64,000 nt of DNA from Hemileia vastatrix (GCA_030280995.1 JASXTE010000013.1:10757001-10821000); one strand, 5' to 3'. Counted from the first letter of the stretch, positions 8,395-19,271 are shown. Translations and numbers: made by a program. Notes: generated by a model from the sequence alone, not told the origin.

Positions 8395-10658
8395 TAGAAG
8401 TCAGAGGATTTTTGGGTGTATGTGTATATGTCAGGATTTTCATCAAGGATTTTTCTTTGTTGGCTTCACCTTTAAGGAGGTTGACCAGAAAAGATGCAGA
8501 TCGGGAATGGACAGAAGAGTGTGAAGAGGCTTTTCAGAAGCTGAAAAAGGTTGTTGGTGAAGATATAATTCTTCACAAGTTGGATTATGGTGTTGGTGCT
8601 GGAAAAATTTATCTGGGAGTGGACTCAAGTTATATTGCTGCTGGTGCTGTTTTGTCTCAGGAGGATAAGACTGGGAGGGTCATGCCAGTAAGTTATGAGT
8701 CTGTGGTGTTTAATGAGGTGGAATTTAGGTATTCTCAACCTAAGTTGGAATTGTGTGGTGTAGCTAAAATTTTAAAGAAGCTACAGACGGTTTTGTGGGG
8801 GCAGCATTTTGAGCTGCAGGTGGATGCAAAATCTTTGGTTCAGATGATCAATACACCTAGTCTTCCAAATGCTCAAATGACTAGGTGGGTGGCATTTATT
8901 CAACATTTTTCTTTTGACCTGGTACACAAACCAGGTAAAACTTTTACTATGCCTGATGGGTTATCAAGGAGGCCACCTGCAGATGAGGATTCTGATTCTG
9001 AAGAGTTTGACGAAGATGTTCCAGTGATTAGGGCCAGCACAAAGGGTGCTGAGGATTTTTATTTTCTCCCCCATGAGGCTAAACTGGATGATTGTTCTGA
9101 CCTCCCCCAAGAGGTTAAACTGGCTGGATCTGATCTTTATTTGGGTGATCAGGATGTTTTTGTTGATGAAGACGGAGTTGTTGTTTGGGACAGACTAAAA
9201 TTGGAAAAGGGTGTTTTTGTTAGTGAACTGGATTCTCACAAGGTTCAGTGGAAAGAGAAGGATGTGCCAAAATTTAAGGATTGGTGTCCTGGTTGGGCTG
9301 CTCAATTGGCTCATATTCCCACTGGTGATTTTGATGACAGAGTTGTACCCTTGGATGTTGTTTTGTTGGATTTTGAAGATGAGACCTGGGGTCAGTCTGG
9401 GTTTTATTTTATTTTGGTGGAATATCTGTTGACCTTGGAGAGGCCAGATAGTTGTGATGATGATAATTGGTTGGAAATCAAGAAGAAGAGTCCTGGATTT
9501 TATGTGTCAGGAAGGCGCTTGATGAGAAGGAGACATCCTAATCCTCAAGTGGTGGTGACTCAGAAGAAGGGTCAAGAATTGGTTTTGAAGTCTTTGCATG
9601 AAGACCTTGGTCATAGAGGCTTTGGGGAGACTTATAGAAGAGTAGCAGACAGATTTTGGTGGCCGGGTATGAAGTTGGCTGTGCAGGGTTGGGTGCAATC
9701 TTGTGAAGAATGTCAAAGAAGAAGTCACTTGAAACCTAAAGAGATGGGCCGTGCTACTGGTGAATCAACTGTTTTTGGAAGGGTCAGTCTGGATGCTGTC
9801 CATATTAAAGAGGGCAGGTATAAATACTTGATTGTTGCTAGGGATGATTTGTCTGGTTGGGTTGAGGCAGTGCCTCTGGTTAATTTGACTTCCAAGAATG
9901 TGGCAGAGTTTTTGAAGAAGGAGTGGATTTATAGGTATGGGTTGATGAAGTTGGTCACTGTTGATGGTGGGCCAGAGTTTGGTGCTGAATTTAAAGAAGC
10001 TGTGGCTAGTGTTGGTTCTAGGGTTAGAGTGGCTACACCGTATTATCCTGAAGCTGAAGGCATGGTTGAAAGAGGCCATCAAGTTATAAAGAATGCTTTG
10101 GTGAAGATGTGTGGAGATAGTGCCAAAAAGTGGAGGCATTATTTACCCTTGGTTTTATTTGCTGATAGGGTCACTGTGAAGAGGACAACTGGCTATTCTC
10201 CTTATGAGTTAATGTTTGGTCAGAGAGCCGTTCTACCAGTGGACTTGGAAGCCGTCTCTTATCTTGGAATTGATTGGGATGACGTGCACTCAACAGAAGA
10301 TTTGCTCTGTGCCAGGATGCAACAGCTGGAATGTAGAGAGGAATGTCAAGAGAAGGAATACTCTAGAATGATGAAGATTAGGAATCAATCAGTCAGATAC
10401 TGGGACAAGAAGTTGGCTCATAGACTCAGGAATCCCTTGAAACCTAGTTGTTTGGTTTTGGTGTATAATAGAAGTTTGGAGAGTCAGTGGGGCAAAATGT
10501 TTGCTGACAGATGGAATGGACCTTACAGAGTCAGATCTCAGGCGTCTGGAGGTTCTTATGTTTTGGAAGAGTTGAATGGTGCAGTCTTGAAAAAGAGGGT
10601 GGCTGCAGACCAAGTGAAGAGGTTTTTTCCCAGAGGCACTAGGCATGAAGAAGATTGA
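8395..10658 (+). CDS. pol: Element A RNase H and integrase
   Basis: The frame (open from 8289) continues pol after the A8 run. RNase H shows LGVDSSYIAAGAVLSQ (catalytic Asp), a QPKLELCGV Glu region and FTMPDGLSRR. A linker at about 9060-9125 holds HEAKL/QEVKL peptides. Integrase has an HHCC zinc domain (H-x4-H, then SCEECQRR), the DDE core (SLDAV, TVDGGPEFG, GMVERGH) and a C-terminal barrel (WNGPYRVRSQASGGSYVLEEL). There is no chromodomain. It ends at TGA 10656-10658. One or two A8-run bases decide whether RT and RNase H-IN are one protein. Confidence 0.88.
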
Positions 10659-10744
10659 CTCCGCAATGAGGATAAACTACGGACCATTCTTTAATTTTGG
10701 TTTTTTTGTGGTGATGCTATGCATCTGTTTGTTGGAAACTTTTT

Positions 10745-11195
10745 GTTAGAGGGTACCCATGGGTGGGGCTTCTAGATTTGATCTTGGCAAGTGTAGGGGT
10801 GACTGATGGGCTGGCTGCTCTATCAACAGTTACCCCAGATTGTCTGTTTCCAACCCTTTCTCTTAATTTGGTTGAACCCTAGTATTGGTTTATTTTCACA
10901 GGTTTTAGTCCTCTATGACTTTAAACTGGAATTTCCTTTGGTTTTCAAGTGCCGGACTCTTCACTCTTATTGGTTTTGGTTTTTTTGTGTTGAATGTTGT
11001 GTTTTTGTTAGAAGGTACCAGGGGGGGGCTTCTAGATTTAATTTTGGCAAGTGTGGGGGTAACTGATGAGCTGGCTGCTCTGTAGAACAGTTACCCCAGA
11101 ATGTCTGTCTCAAGTCTTTTGTTTTTCCTAGCTGAATTCTAGTTCTGTTGTTTATTATTCAGGTTTTAAGTCCGCTATGACTTTAAACTGGTTAG
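10745..11195 (+). repeat. Two tandem copies of a 190-bp noncoding repeat (third copy 13925-14115)
   Basis: Each unit runs from a gggta(c/t)c start through ggcttctaga, ggcaagtg, gggggtaactgatg, ggctggctgctct and cagttaccccaga to a ttttcaggttt stretch and ends with the dispersed motif agtcc..ctatgactttaaactgg. Units lie at about 10745-10930 and 11006-11191. A third, more diverged unit lies at about 13925-14115. They contain inverted pieces (gggggtaact / agttacccc) that could form a stem. No coding capacity is evident. Confidence 0.75.
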
Positions 11196-11460
11196 GGACT
11201 GGCTTCTTTATCTTTGGTTCTTTCAGATTGGTGGTGGATCACTGGTGGTCTCCCATCATTTTTACTTATTGGAGGGAGCCCACCCAGTGATCATTTCTAT
11301 GGACCGGACTTTCCCTTATTGGACCATCTATGGAGCTGGACTTTCTTTGATTTTGCAGTTATGTTTTTGCTAGATAGAAGTTTTAGATTATTTTCTTTTT
11401 TCTCTTTTTTTCTTTTAATTTTTTTATGGGGGTTGTTAAAATTATAAAATCAAAAATATA

Positions 11461-11735
11461 GGGTGTTACCACATCAGGGTCACCTGGATGTGGGCAAGCA
11501 TTGGTGGGGAAAGGCTCATCAATTGGCCCGGCAATGCTATTTTATTTTTATATATTATTTATTTCATGTGTTTCATTATTTTTCATCTTCTGAATTTCTA
11601 AATTTTTGTTTTTTTTTCTGTTAATCATTTAAAAGATTTAATTGTGTATCCACATCAAGGTGCACTTGGATGTGGGTAAGGTATCAGGGGATCAGCTCAT
11701 CAATTGGCTGGGGGATACCATTTGTATTATTTTTT
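11461..11735 (+). repeat. Direct repeat pair in the 3' region of element A
   Basis: Two units of about 90 bp, at 11461-11550 and 11642-11735, share ccacatca.ggt.cac.tggatgtggg, then ggctcatcaattgg. They are separated by T-rich filler. The rest of 11196-11893 is AT-rich with poly-T and poly-A runs and no gene is seen. Confidence 0.65.
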
Positions 11736-11893
11736 ATATATATATTTTATTTTATTTCATTTATGTTATTTCATTTCATTTAGTTATTAATTTTTTTTTA
11801 TTTTAGTATATCAGTACAGCCTTAAAAAAATAAAATAAAATAAAAAAAAAAAAAAATTCTGAAATTATTTTTATTATTTGTTTTATATTATTT

Positions 11894-13488
11894 TTATGTT
11901 TCTAATCTTTTGCAGGAGCTCATTGTCTGGATGAGGAAGCTTCTGGAGGCTGGTCCGGATTGTGATGACATTTTTTGTTTTTTGTTGGGATTGTGGGAAG
12001 CACTGTGTTCTTTGAAGTGCATCCTGATGGAGAGATTATAGGGATTGTAATGATCAGGGATTGGATTAGAGGGAAGTTCAGAGGAGGAAGAAGAAGAGGC
12101 AGGAATGGAGTGCTGGAGGGTGTGTTTAATGATCCTAGACATTTTCCAGTGGTTGTCCAGTAGGCGCTTTCTCAAGGAGTTTTCAAAGTCATTCAAGGGT
12201 CCATGGAGGGCAAAGGCTTTTAGCATATTGGAACACATGGTGCTTAGGTGTTTCTTCATGTCTCCATAATCCAGGGTCAAAGAAGTTTCAAGAGTTTGGC
12301 CAACTCCAATAATAGATTCAGGAGGAGGGGTGCCAACTAGACAAGAAGAATTGGATCAGTAATTATTTTTGTTGAAGAAATGGAATGATTAATTTGGTAC
12401 TTACAGATTGGAAGCTCATCAAATCTGTAAGCAGCTGGGATTTGGATCTCTGACGATTTTGTTATGGTCATAGTGGGTGGATCAACTAGGGAAAGATATG
12501 GATTCTCATGGTCTACCTCTGAAGGATCCTGAGAAGGTGAACTGGGATGCTGATGTTCCTGGGGCCTAGTTGGAGCAGTGAGATTGTTGTTGTTGTTGGG
12601 GTTGTTATTTCTGTTGGATTCAGTTGGAGGAGGTGCTGGTGATGGAGTACCAGGGTTGTTAAAGGATGGAGCAGGAGAGGGGGATTTGGAAGCAGACTGC
12701 TCTTTTCTGGATGGAGAATTTGAAGAAATGGAACTGTCAGAAGAGTAGTTGGCTGACAGAGGAGAGGTGTAGTTTCTTTGTCTTAGTTGGGGACGAAGTT
12801 GTTGTGGAGCAGTGTGTGGTGTTCTGGTTTCTTCTTGGGGTTCTCTGGCAGTTCTTTTAGAAATCTGGGAAATTTTGGTGTTTTTGGATTTTGGAAGGGT
12901 GGATTGCATTGCTCTGGGAGCAGTAGGAGGTAGTTGGGTTGAGTTGTTGTTGTTATCTGGATGAATTTGGCTATTTTATGGCCGTTTTTGGAGGTTTTGG
13001 CCCTGATTTTCGCTGTTTGGTGAGGCGGGCGGGCCGCCCGGCGTCGGCAGGGCCGCCTGGACGCAGTCTAGAAGCCTAGGGGTTGATTTTGAAGCTTTTG
13101 GAGCTAATTTAGCAGTGATAAAAGCAGTTTCTTGAGAAGCTAAGGCTGGTCTTTTTGGAAGAGTGCGGGAAGCTGAGCTTCTGGATCTTCTGGAAGGAGC
13201 TGAAGATAGAGAGGAAGAGGATGGACCAAGTTCTGGAGACCTGGTAGGGGATCTGGAGATGTACTTGTGAGAAGGAGAAGGGGGAGGAATAGGATAGTGG
13301 GCATCTCTGTCACATTTCTTTTTTTTGGAATAGCAAGAGTCACAAGCCCTGTTGTAGAATTTGGCTTCTGGATTTGGAAGAGTGAATGTGCAAGGTCTGC
13401 ACATGTGGATGCACTGTTTGCAGGCATAGTCCCTTGGAGCAGTGAAGCAAGGAAGAGTAGAGGAGTCAACAGCAGGGGATCCAGACAT
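11894..13488 (-). CDS. Antisense gene 1 of element A: Zn-cluster-like protein, two exons, one in-frame stop
   Basis: The gene starts at ATG 13488 and reads against A's pol. Near the N-terminus is a Cys cluster: C-x2-C-x3-C-x2-C, linker, then CDSCYSKKKKCDR, which looks like the first half of a fungal Zn2Cys6 motif but placed second. The middle is a long S/P/N-rich disordered region. An intron at 12404-12337 (68 nt; GTAAGT donor, CTGAT, CTAG acceptor) joins DELPI to GTPPPESIIG in frame. Exon 2 encodes a helical segment (LTLDYGDMKKHLS onward) and ends at TAA 11894. A TAA at 12976-12978 interrupts exon 1; the frame is otherwise open. Function unknown; DNA or RNA binding is inferred from the cluster. 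Confidence 0.65.
12337..12404 (-). other. Spliceosomal intron in antisense gene 1
   Basis: GT at 12404-12403 lies in a perfect GTAAGT, and AG at 12338-12337 follows a pyrimidine-rich stretch. A CTGAT branch-like motif lies about 20 nt upstream of the acceptor. Removing the 68 nt keeps the frame across exons that otherwise end at stops. The size is typical for basidiomycete introns. Confidence 0.75.
13022..13066 (-). repeat. CpG-rich block shared with element A LTRs
   Basis: In the sense of the antisense gene this reads caggcggccctgccgacg then ccgggcggcccgcccgcct. Most of 40 bases match the LTR blocks at 3274-3312 and 15384-15422 in plus orientation. Here it codes for VQAALPTPGGPPAS. It holds self-complementary pieces (cggg/cccg) and stands out from the AT-rich surroundings. 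Confidence 0.75.
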
Positions 13489-13635
13489 GATTTGTGGTGT
13501 GAAAGGTGATGAAAAGGATAAGAGAAGATTTTTTCAGTGATGAGTAGAAGATGAAGTGAAGGTGGACGCTCCGTGGGTCTAGCTGTGTGTGTATTGCATG
13601 AAATTGGCTGGGTCAGATTCATGCAAGATTCTGAC

Positions 13636-14175
13636 AGTCCTCTATGACTCTAAACTGGAAATTTTATCAGTCCATCAAGACTCTAAAATGAAAAAAGCTA
13701 TGGTATCAAGTCAGTCCATCAAGACTTTAAACTGAAATCTGGTTTCTGTTAGTCCTCCAAGACTTTAAACTGGCTGGTTTCAAGATTTTGTCAAGAAGTA
13801 GTCCGTCAAGACTTTAAACTGAACACTGTGTTAGTCCCCCAAGACTTTAAACTGAGGGTTGTAAGTCCCCCAAGACTATAAACTGAGGGAAAAGTTTTTG
13901 TTGTTGGAGTTGTTTTGAAAGATTGGTGGAGGGTATCCAAAGGGGGAGCCTCCAAATTTAGCAAAGGCAAGTTTGGGGGTAATTGATGGGCTGGCAGCTC
14001 TATTCACAATTACCCCAGAATGTTAGTTTTTTTCTCTGTGTCTTAATGTGGTTAATCTCTGGTTCTGGGTTTATGATTTAGGTTTTTGAGTCCCCCAAGA
14101 CTTTAAACTGAGGGTTTTTGAGTCCCCCAAGACTATAAAATGAGGATGGTCCCCCAAGACTTAAAACTGAGGGTT
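13636..14175 (+). repeat. Array of dispersed 22-nt motif agtcc.ccaagactttaaactga
   Basis: About ten variants occur here, at irregular spacing of roughly 30-50 bases (starting near 13636, 13669, 13712, 13752, 13800, 13832, 13864, then 14089, 14120, 14149). Two more end the tandem units at 10907 and 11169. A related form ending in ttaaactg occurs inside coding sequence at about 6890, 6955, 7020, 9066, 9100 and 10658. The array lies just upstream of antisense gene 1 and downstream of antisense gene 2. Confidence 0.8.
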
Positions 14176-14228
14176 GTTTGTGGTTACATCCCATAGAGGG
14201 GGTGGTCAATTTTTCTTTTCTGAATCAA

Positions 14229-14883
14229 ACTCAAGTACTAGTGGAATTACAGAGTGAATCAAGAAATGAAATGAAGTGTTCAGAATTAGCCTTGAACTGG
14301 TGAATGAGGTGTCTTCTGTTCTCAATGTCCTGTGGATCTCTAGCAGGAGTGGATTGGAAATAGTGAAGCAGAAGTTGTTTTTGTTGAGATGTGTGTTGTT
14401 GGAACTTGGCCTTGATAGTGGGCAAGTGCGTTGGTGTTGGTGGTGCAATGGATCCTACATTGTTATCATCACTATCAGAAGAGGAAGGAACTGAGAAGTT
14501 ATCAGTTTTAAAGTTGAAGGAAGAAATGAATCTTCTTTACCATCAGATGGACCAGGGATGGGGGAACTAGTTGCTTTATGGGTTGTGGCACTCTTCTGGG
14601 AAGGGTGGAGCCTTTTGATTAATCTGGGTATCAGGATGGATGGCCTAGATCTTTTGGTGCTGGCAGAAGAAGGACCAGGTTGAGGCGGAGGTGAATCTGT
14701 TGTAGAAGAAAGTGGACCAGGTCTGTGGCAGGTCTTCTTTCTGGAGTGGCAGACATCGCAGGATGTTCTGTATGGATGAACAGGTGGTGTTATGGCGCAG
14801 ATTAAATTATTGTTGATGCAGTATTGGCAGGGGCCCATTTCAGAGGCAGATTTGGAAAGGAGGTTAAACATGGTTGTTGGATG
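14229..14883 (-). pseudogene. Antisense gene 2 of element A: Zn-cluster-like protein, frameshifted
   Basis: A minus-strand frame carries MGPCQYCINNNLICA, a linker, then SCDVCHSRKKTCHRP, a C-x2-C-x6-C plus C-x2-C-x5-C arrangement. S/P/K-rich sequence follows. At about 14500-14520 the coding signal moves to another frame (VPSSSDSDDNN, then a helical LLLHYFQSTPARDPQDIENRR segment) and ends at TGA about 14229, so one base was probably lost or gained. The likely start is MFNLLSK (ATG about 14872), but the frame is open through the purine tract into the LTR, which offers an in-frame ATG at 14991. It resembles antisense gene 1 and the B antisense ORF in its Cys spacing. Function unknown. Confidence 0.55.
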
Positions 14884-14909
14884 AAGAAAGAATGCGGATA
14901 TTCTCAATT

Positions 14910-14919
14910 GGAGGGAGGA
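14910..14919 (+). other. Element A polypurine tract
   Basis: The purine run ggagggagga directly precedes the 3' LTR start (TGTGG). This is where plus-strand DNA synthesis would be primed, and it confirms the LTR boundary. Confidence 0.85.
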
Positions 14920-16012
14920 TGTGGTCTTCAAACATTGACAGGGGCCTTTGTTGTGTGATTTGACGCTGTTTGTGCATGTCTTAATTGACATCTGTTAAGG
15001 AATTTGGTATTTTTCTGGTTTTATTCCGTGGATATTGGGTCTGCGGGTATGTGGGTACTATCATTGCATAGCCCTGGTTTTTCTCTATATTTTATGTCTT
15101 GAAGACATTTTTCATATTCTGAGTTTTAAGGGGTCATTTCCTCATTTTTCATTTATAAAAGATTGCTGTTTAATTTTGTTTTTCGTGTTTTACGGGCTAA
15201 CCTTAAGTCTTAGGGTTAAGTGCTTAGTACCATTTGATAGAGCTAATTTTTCTCTATATTTCATGTCTCAATGTTGTTATAGTGAAATTCCATGTTTTAA
15301 AGGTTTTAGTAGTTGTAGCTAATTTTTCTAAGTAGATTAGTGGTTTTTATTGGTTTTCTGGCTTCAGGGAGGCCGGGCCGCTTCAGGCGGCATCTCCGAC
15401 GTCAGGTGGCCCGCCCGCCTCTGTTTTAGGAGGTTGGGGAGCGCTCCAGGAGGGTTTTTTATGCAATCTGGCAGGTACAGGCGCCAGATTGGTGGGTGCG
15501 CATGGGCTCTTAGTTAGTGGTCTATGTGTACATAGTGAATAAGACAGTTTGGGGCAACCTTAATCATCATACAACCATCCGGAGGTGATCTCATTGTTCC
15601 TCACTCAGTTTTCACTGTTTTCTGGCCACAATTGGCTGTGTTTGTTGCAAGTAAGTTCTTCATTTAACTTAACTTTGGCAACTGTTTTCTCTGTTATAGT
15701 CTTGCAAGCTATAGTAAGTATTATTGCTGTCTCTGGTGTGGATTTGCAGCCTACATCAAGTATCTTTGCTGTCTCTGGTGTGGACTTCGTTCTACATTTC
15801 AGTTCTTTGGTCTGGTAGTCTATCTGGTGACTACTTTCTTGGCTCATCAAGCAGTCAAGTGTGTTTAAAAGGGGCTTTAGCAAAACAGGAACCAACTTAC
15901 TTTAGCAAGTAAATCTCACTGTATTTTTCTAAAGGGACAGGGGATTTTCTCTCTGGTTTTTCTCCAACTCCCTTGGTCAAGGCCTATAGCTAGTACTATG
16001 GGATTGTCTACA
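14920..16012 (+). repeat. Element A 3' LTR
   Basis: This is the 1,093-bp partner of 2813-3903, with about 98 percent identity by eye. Its antisense strand supplies an ATG (14991) in frame with antisense gene 2. The CpG-rich block lies at 15370-15422. Confidence 0.92.
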
Positions 16013-16538
16013 CCGGGTATGTTTCTCAAGCAAGTTCCAGGAGAGATATGTGAAAAAAAGGGTGAATAGCCTGCCATTTAGGAGGTAGCTTGAGTCAAAT
16101 TGCAGTTTTAGTGACTTTGGAGTCGATTTCAAATGGTCCCAAGCACTTTTTGGCCAGTTTCTTAGATGGTTGAGTCATTAGAATGTTTCGTGCGTTGAGC
16201 CATACTTTGTCACCTGGTTTAAAGGAAGGAGCAGATTGTTGATGTTTCTCGGCCTGTTCCTTGTACCTTCAAATTGCTAATTCCAAGTTTGATTTAAGCT
16301 CTTCTTGAAGTTGTGATATGGTTCAAAAATAATGTTCTGCAGGATGACTAGTTCTACATTGATTTATTTGAATCAAGGATATCTTCCATAAACAGTTTCA
16401 AAAGGAGATTGTCATTTCAAATAATGAGTCAAGTTATTATAAGCAAAATTTGGCCAATGGTAACCATGTGATCCAATCATCTTTTTGGTAACTGACATAC
16501 ATTTGGAGGTACTACTCAAGGATTTGATTGAACCATTC
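16013..16538 (-). pseudogene. pol: Element B integrase, end of core and C-terminal barrel
   Basis: Minus-strand frames give WFNQILE, YVSYQKDDWITWLPLAKF, then PGDKVWLNARNI, KKLAKKCLGPFEI and LKLPPKWQAIHPFF: the end of a chromovirus integrase core and its GPY/F-like tail. Several stops and at least two frameshifts are present. It continues the integrase core at 34089-34264 across element C, and joins the chromodomain at 2812 across element A. Confidence 0.85.
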
Positions 16539-17713
16539 TATCAGTTTATCTAGTCTATAAGTATGATATAATAGTGTTTATTAATGTTCCTACTACTTAT
16601 TAATAAATGATTTAGTGATTAAAACTTAGGGGAAGACTAATAAAATAGTTATTCTCAAATAAAACTCACAATACTTGGATTTAAATTTGGGCTAGTGGTG
16701 AAAAATAGATGTATATAATATAGTTATAGCTTATATAAAGATAATATCAATTTATAATGGCTTTACAATATATCTTTGAATAATAATAATTGTGTTATAA
16801 TGTTTTTTTAATTGTAGTAATTAAGTGATGTCTAATAACTGTCAAAATCCTCCCTTACTTATACAAAAATCCAATGGAGTGCACAGACCTTCAATCCAGA
16901 TGATGTCACTGCTATCCCAGGCAATTACAGCACTCTGAGGGCCAATCATCTCCCCATGGTGTCCACTTCAAGCATATTCAACAGCAAGACCTCCAGTAAG
17001 GACCCTCCATCACAATTAATGATAACACAGACCCATACCATAAATAGAAAATCCAGATAAAAGCAGATACCATAAAAAAACCGGTAAAATAACTCATCCA
17101 AAGAGAATATAATGAACCCCAAAACATATAAAGGAAAGAAATATAATTTCCAAGCCCCCAATAATATCCTCAAGCATCCATATTAACCCAGAAATGACCT
17201 CCCAACCCATAAATCCCTGAATATCTATCCAGGGAAGCAGATTAAGTTGTCCAGACTGAGTGTATGCACCTGAAATAGATTTTTATGCTTCTGTAGGCAT
17301 TCTGAGTCCACTGTTTATGTCCATATGACTTAAAGTAAGCATAAAAACAAAGTCTATAGGCTATTAAGAGGCTAAAACCCACTTATATACCTAAATATAC
17401 ATAATATACTGCATATTTCACTGAATATGAGATTTATGTATACATATAAGCTTATGTATGTCAATAATTACTTGATATCACTTAAGATAAGTATATTATG
17501 ACTCCATTAACACCTTAATAATTATTATTAGGCTATGGATAAGCTATTTAAACTACTATAATTTATATAATAGAGTAATAATTATATATATATGTAATAT
17601 AATCATATATATTATTGTTTTAACCTTATTTTTAAGATATAAGCTTGATGTACTTAAGGTTATCTTATTTTAAGTATAAGAAATACTCATTCCTAGAGAT
17701 ATCTAGGCTGACA
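16539..17713 (-). repeat. Element C 3' LTR
   Basis: The LTR runs from tatcag (mutated TGTCAG) to CTGACA and matches 32916-34088, 45055-46227 and 61253-62430. The sequence just after it, ctccctcactc on the plus strand, is the purine tract of the minus-strand element. Confidence 0.9.
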
Positions 17714-17849
17714 CTCCCTCACTCAAGAAAAACAATAAAAAAATTTTTAAGACATTTTAATTAAAAGTAAGGAGTGAATAGAAATTTTTTTGAATTTCTA
17801 TAATACATATACTGAATAAACAGTATTATTTTTATTAAAATTTTTTCAA

Positions 17850-19271
17850 GAGATTTTTAAGAACAAAGATTTCATTTTCTGGAATCCAATGGTCATATTC
17901 ACTTGATTTATATTTAAATATTAATAGATACTCAACTCCCTTTTCTTTAGTAAGGTGTCTCTTTTTAAGTATCTTTTCAATTTCTGCCTTTTCAACTATT
18001 TCTTCAGGTTGCTGTTTATGCCTTCCTTATCTTCTTGGAAATAGAGCAGTATCATTAGAATGGTATGGTTTTATAAGAGAAATAGGAAATACTGGATGTT
18101 TTCTATTATATGGTGCATATAGAATAACCTCAAAAGAATTGTTACCAACCATCTTTTCAACTACAAATGGTCCAATGAATGGATCCTTCAATTCAATATT
18201 ACCATTTAAATTGAAATTTAGTGTAGAAATAAGGACTTCATTACCCTCTTTGAAAATTTGTTCTTTATGGGCTTTATCCCATCTTTTCTTCTCATACTCA
18301 AATGCCTTATTTATACATTATTGAGCATGTTTTCTGCATAATTCTTGCATCTGGAGAGAATATTTAGAACCTGGATGGATATCCAATCTAGGTAATTTAT
18401 TAAGAGTTCTAGCAGGGGTATTAGGTAAATAACCCGACCATAACTCAAATGGCTTTTTTCCAGTGACAGAATGTACTGTACTATTGTATGCAAATTCAAA
18501 ACCTGGGATAAGGGTTACCCAATCATGTGCTAATTTTTCATTGTCTTTAAATTTAAGACCAAAAGCACAATATCTTCTTATCATATCTTCCAAAGTTTGT
18601 ATCATTCTTTCTGCTAGCCCATCAGTTTGTGGATGGTGTGCTGTAGAAAGCTTTAATTGACACCCTGAAACATCCATAAGTGATGTCCTGAACTCAGAAG
18701 TAAATTTAGGATCTCTGTCAGAAACTATTTCTTTGGGGAAACCTGCTATATTTAACATTTGTGTCCACCATAAGAAAGCTAAGTCCCCTTCAGAAACCTC
18801 TTTATGGGTAGGAATAAATTTACACATCTTTGTAAATCTATCTACAATTACCCAGCAGGAGATATAACTCTTACTCCCTGCTATTGGTAAACTTCTTACA
18901 AAGTCCATGTTAATTATTTCCCATGGAGCTTTTGGTTTCTCAATTTGTTGTAATAAACCAGCTCTTTTTCCTGTTAATATTATAGATTTTTGAAAAGAAT
19001 AACATGTCTCAACATATTTTTGAACATCTTCAGACATGTTAATCCACCAAGCTGTGTTTTTTACTCTGGTTAATACTTTATGGTAGTCAAAATGACCTGC
19101 TAATAAATCATCATGACATATACTTAACATTAACTTCTTCATTAAAGGGGAAATTACAATTACATTACTTAATTTTTTCCTGTAATATATAAAACCATCC
19201 TCAATGGAAAATTTTCCTTTTTCTAGTGCCTCTTTATACTTATTTGGCAATGTTTTTATTAAAACATTCAT
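17850..19271 (-). pseudogene. pol: Element C integrase with chromodomain-like tail
   Basis: From right to left: a zinc domain (CHDDLLAGHFDYHK, then ETCYSFQKS, where the second Cys of CxxC has become Phe), the core with MDFVRSLPIAG, SDRDPKFTSEF and GLAERMIQ (D, D, E), the GPFVV barrel and a chromodomain-like end (EIEKILKKRHLTKEKGVEYL, IPENEI). ORF 18318-19271 holds the core; stops and shifts follow at 18318 and about 18030. It would insert cDNA, but the lost Cys and stops make it inactive. Confidence 0.87.

Larger units (their letters stand above)
2813..16012 (+). mobile_element. Element A: near-complete Ty3/gypsy retrotransposon (13.2 kb), no chromodomain
   Basis: Two LTRs (2813-3903 and 14920-16012) flank gag, PR, RT, RNase H and IN on the plus strand, then a 4.2-kb 3' region with antisense genes and repeats. 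By eye the LTRs differ by about 18 substitutions and two 1-nt indels over 1.09 kb (about 98 percent identity), so the insertion is fairly recent. Flanks read ccag (2809-2812) and ccgg (16013-16016), a 4-bp duplication with one CpG-type transition. It inserted into the integrase tail/chromodomain of element B. Coding defects are a frame change in gag, an in-frame stop before PR, a broken PR-RT junction and a frame change at an A8 run in pol. Confidence 0.93.

Noticed and set aside
9765..10139. 124-codon antisense ORF opposite integrase of element A
   Set aside because: Shadow of the well-supported integrase core frame.
13636..14175. Regularly repeated short motif reminiscent of a CRISPR array
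   Set aside because: Repeats are degenerate, spacing is irregular, related copies lie in coding sequence and the genome is eukaryotic.
10659..14919. Possible envelope gene in the 3' extension of element A
   Set aside because: No sense-strand ORF of useful size, signal peptide or membrane anchor was seen; the coding signal is antisense and Cys/Ser/Pro-rich.
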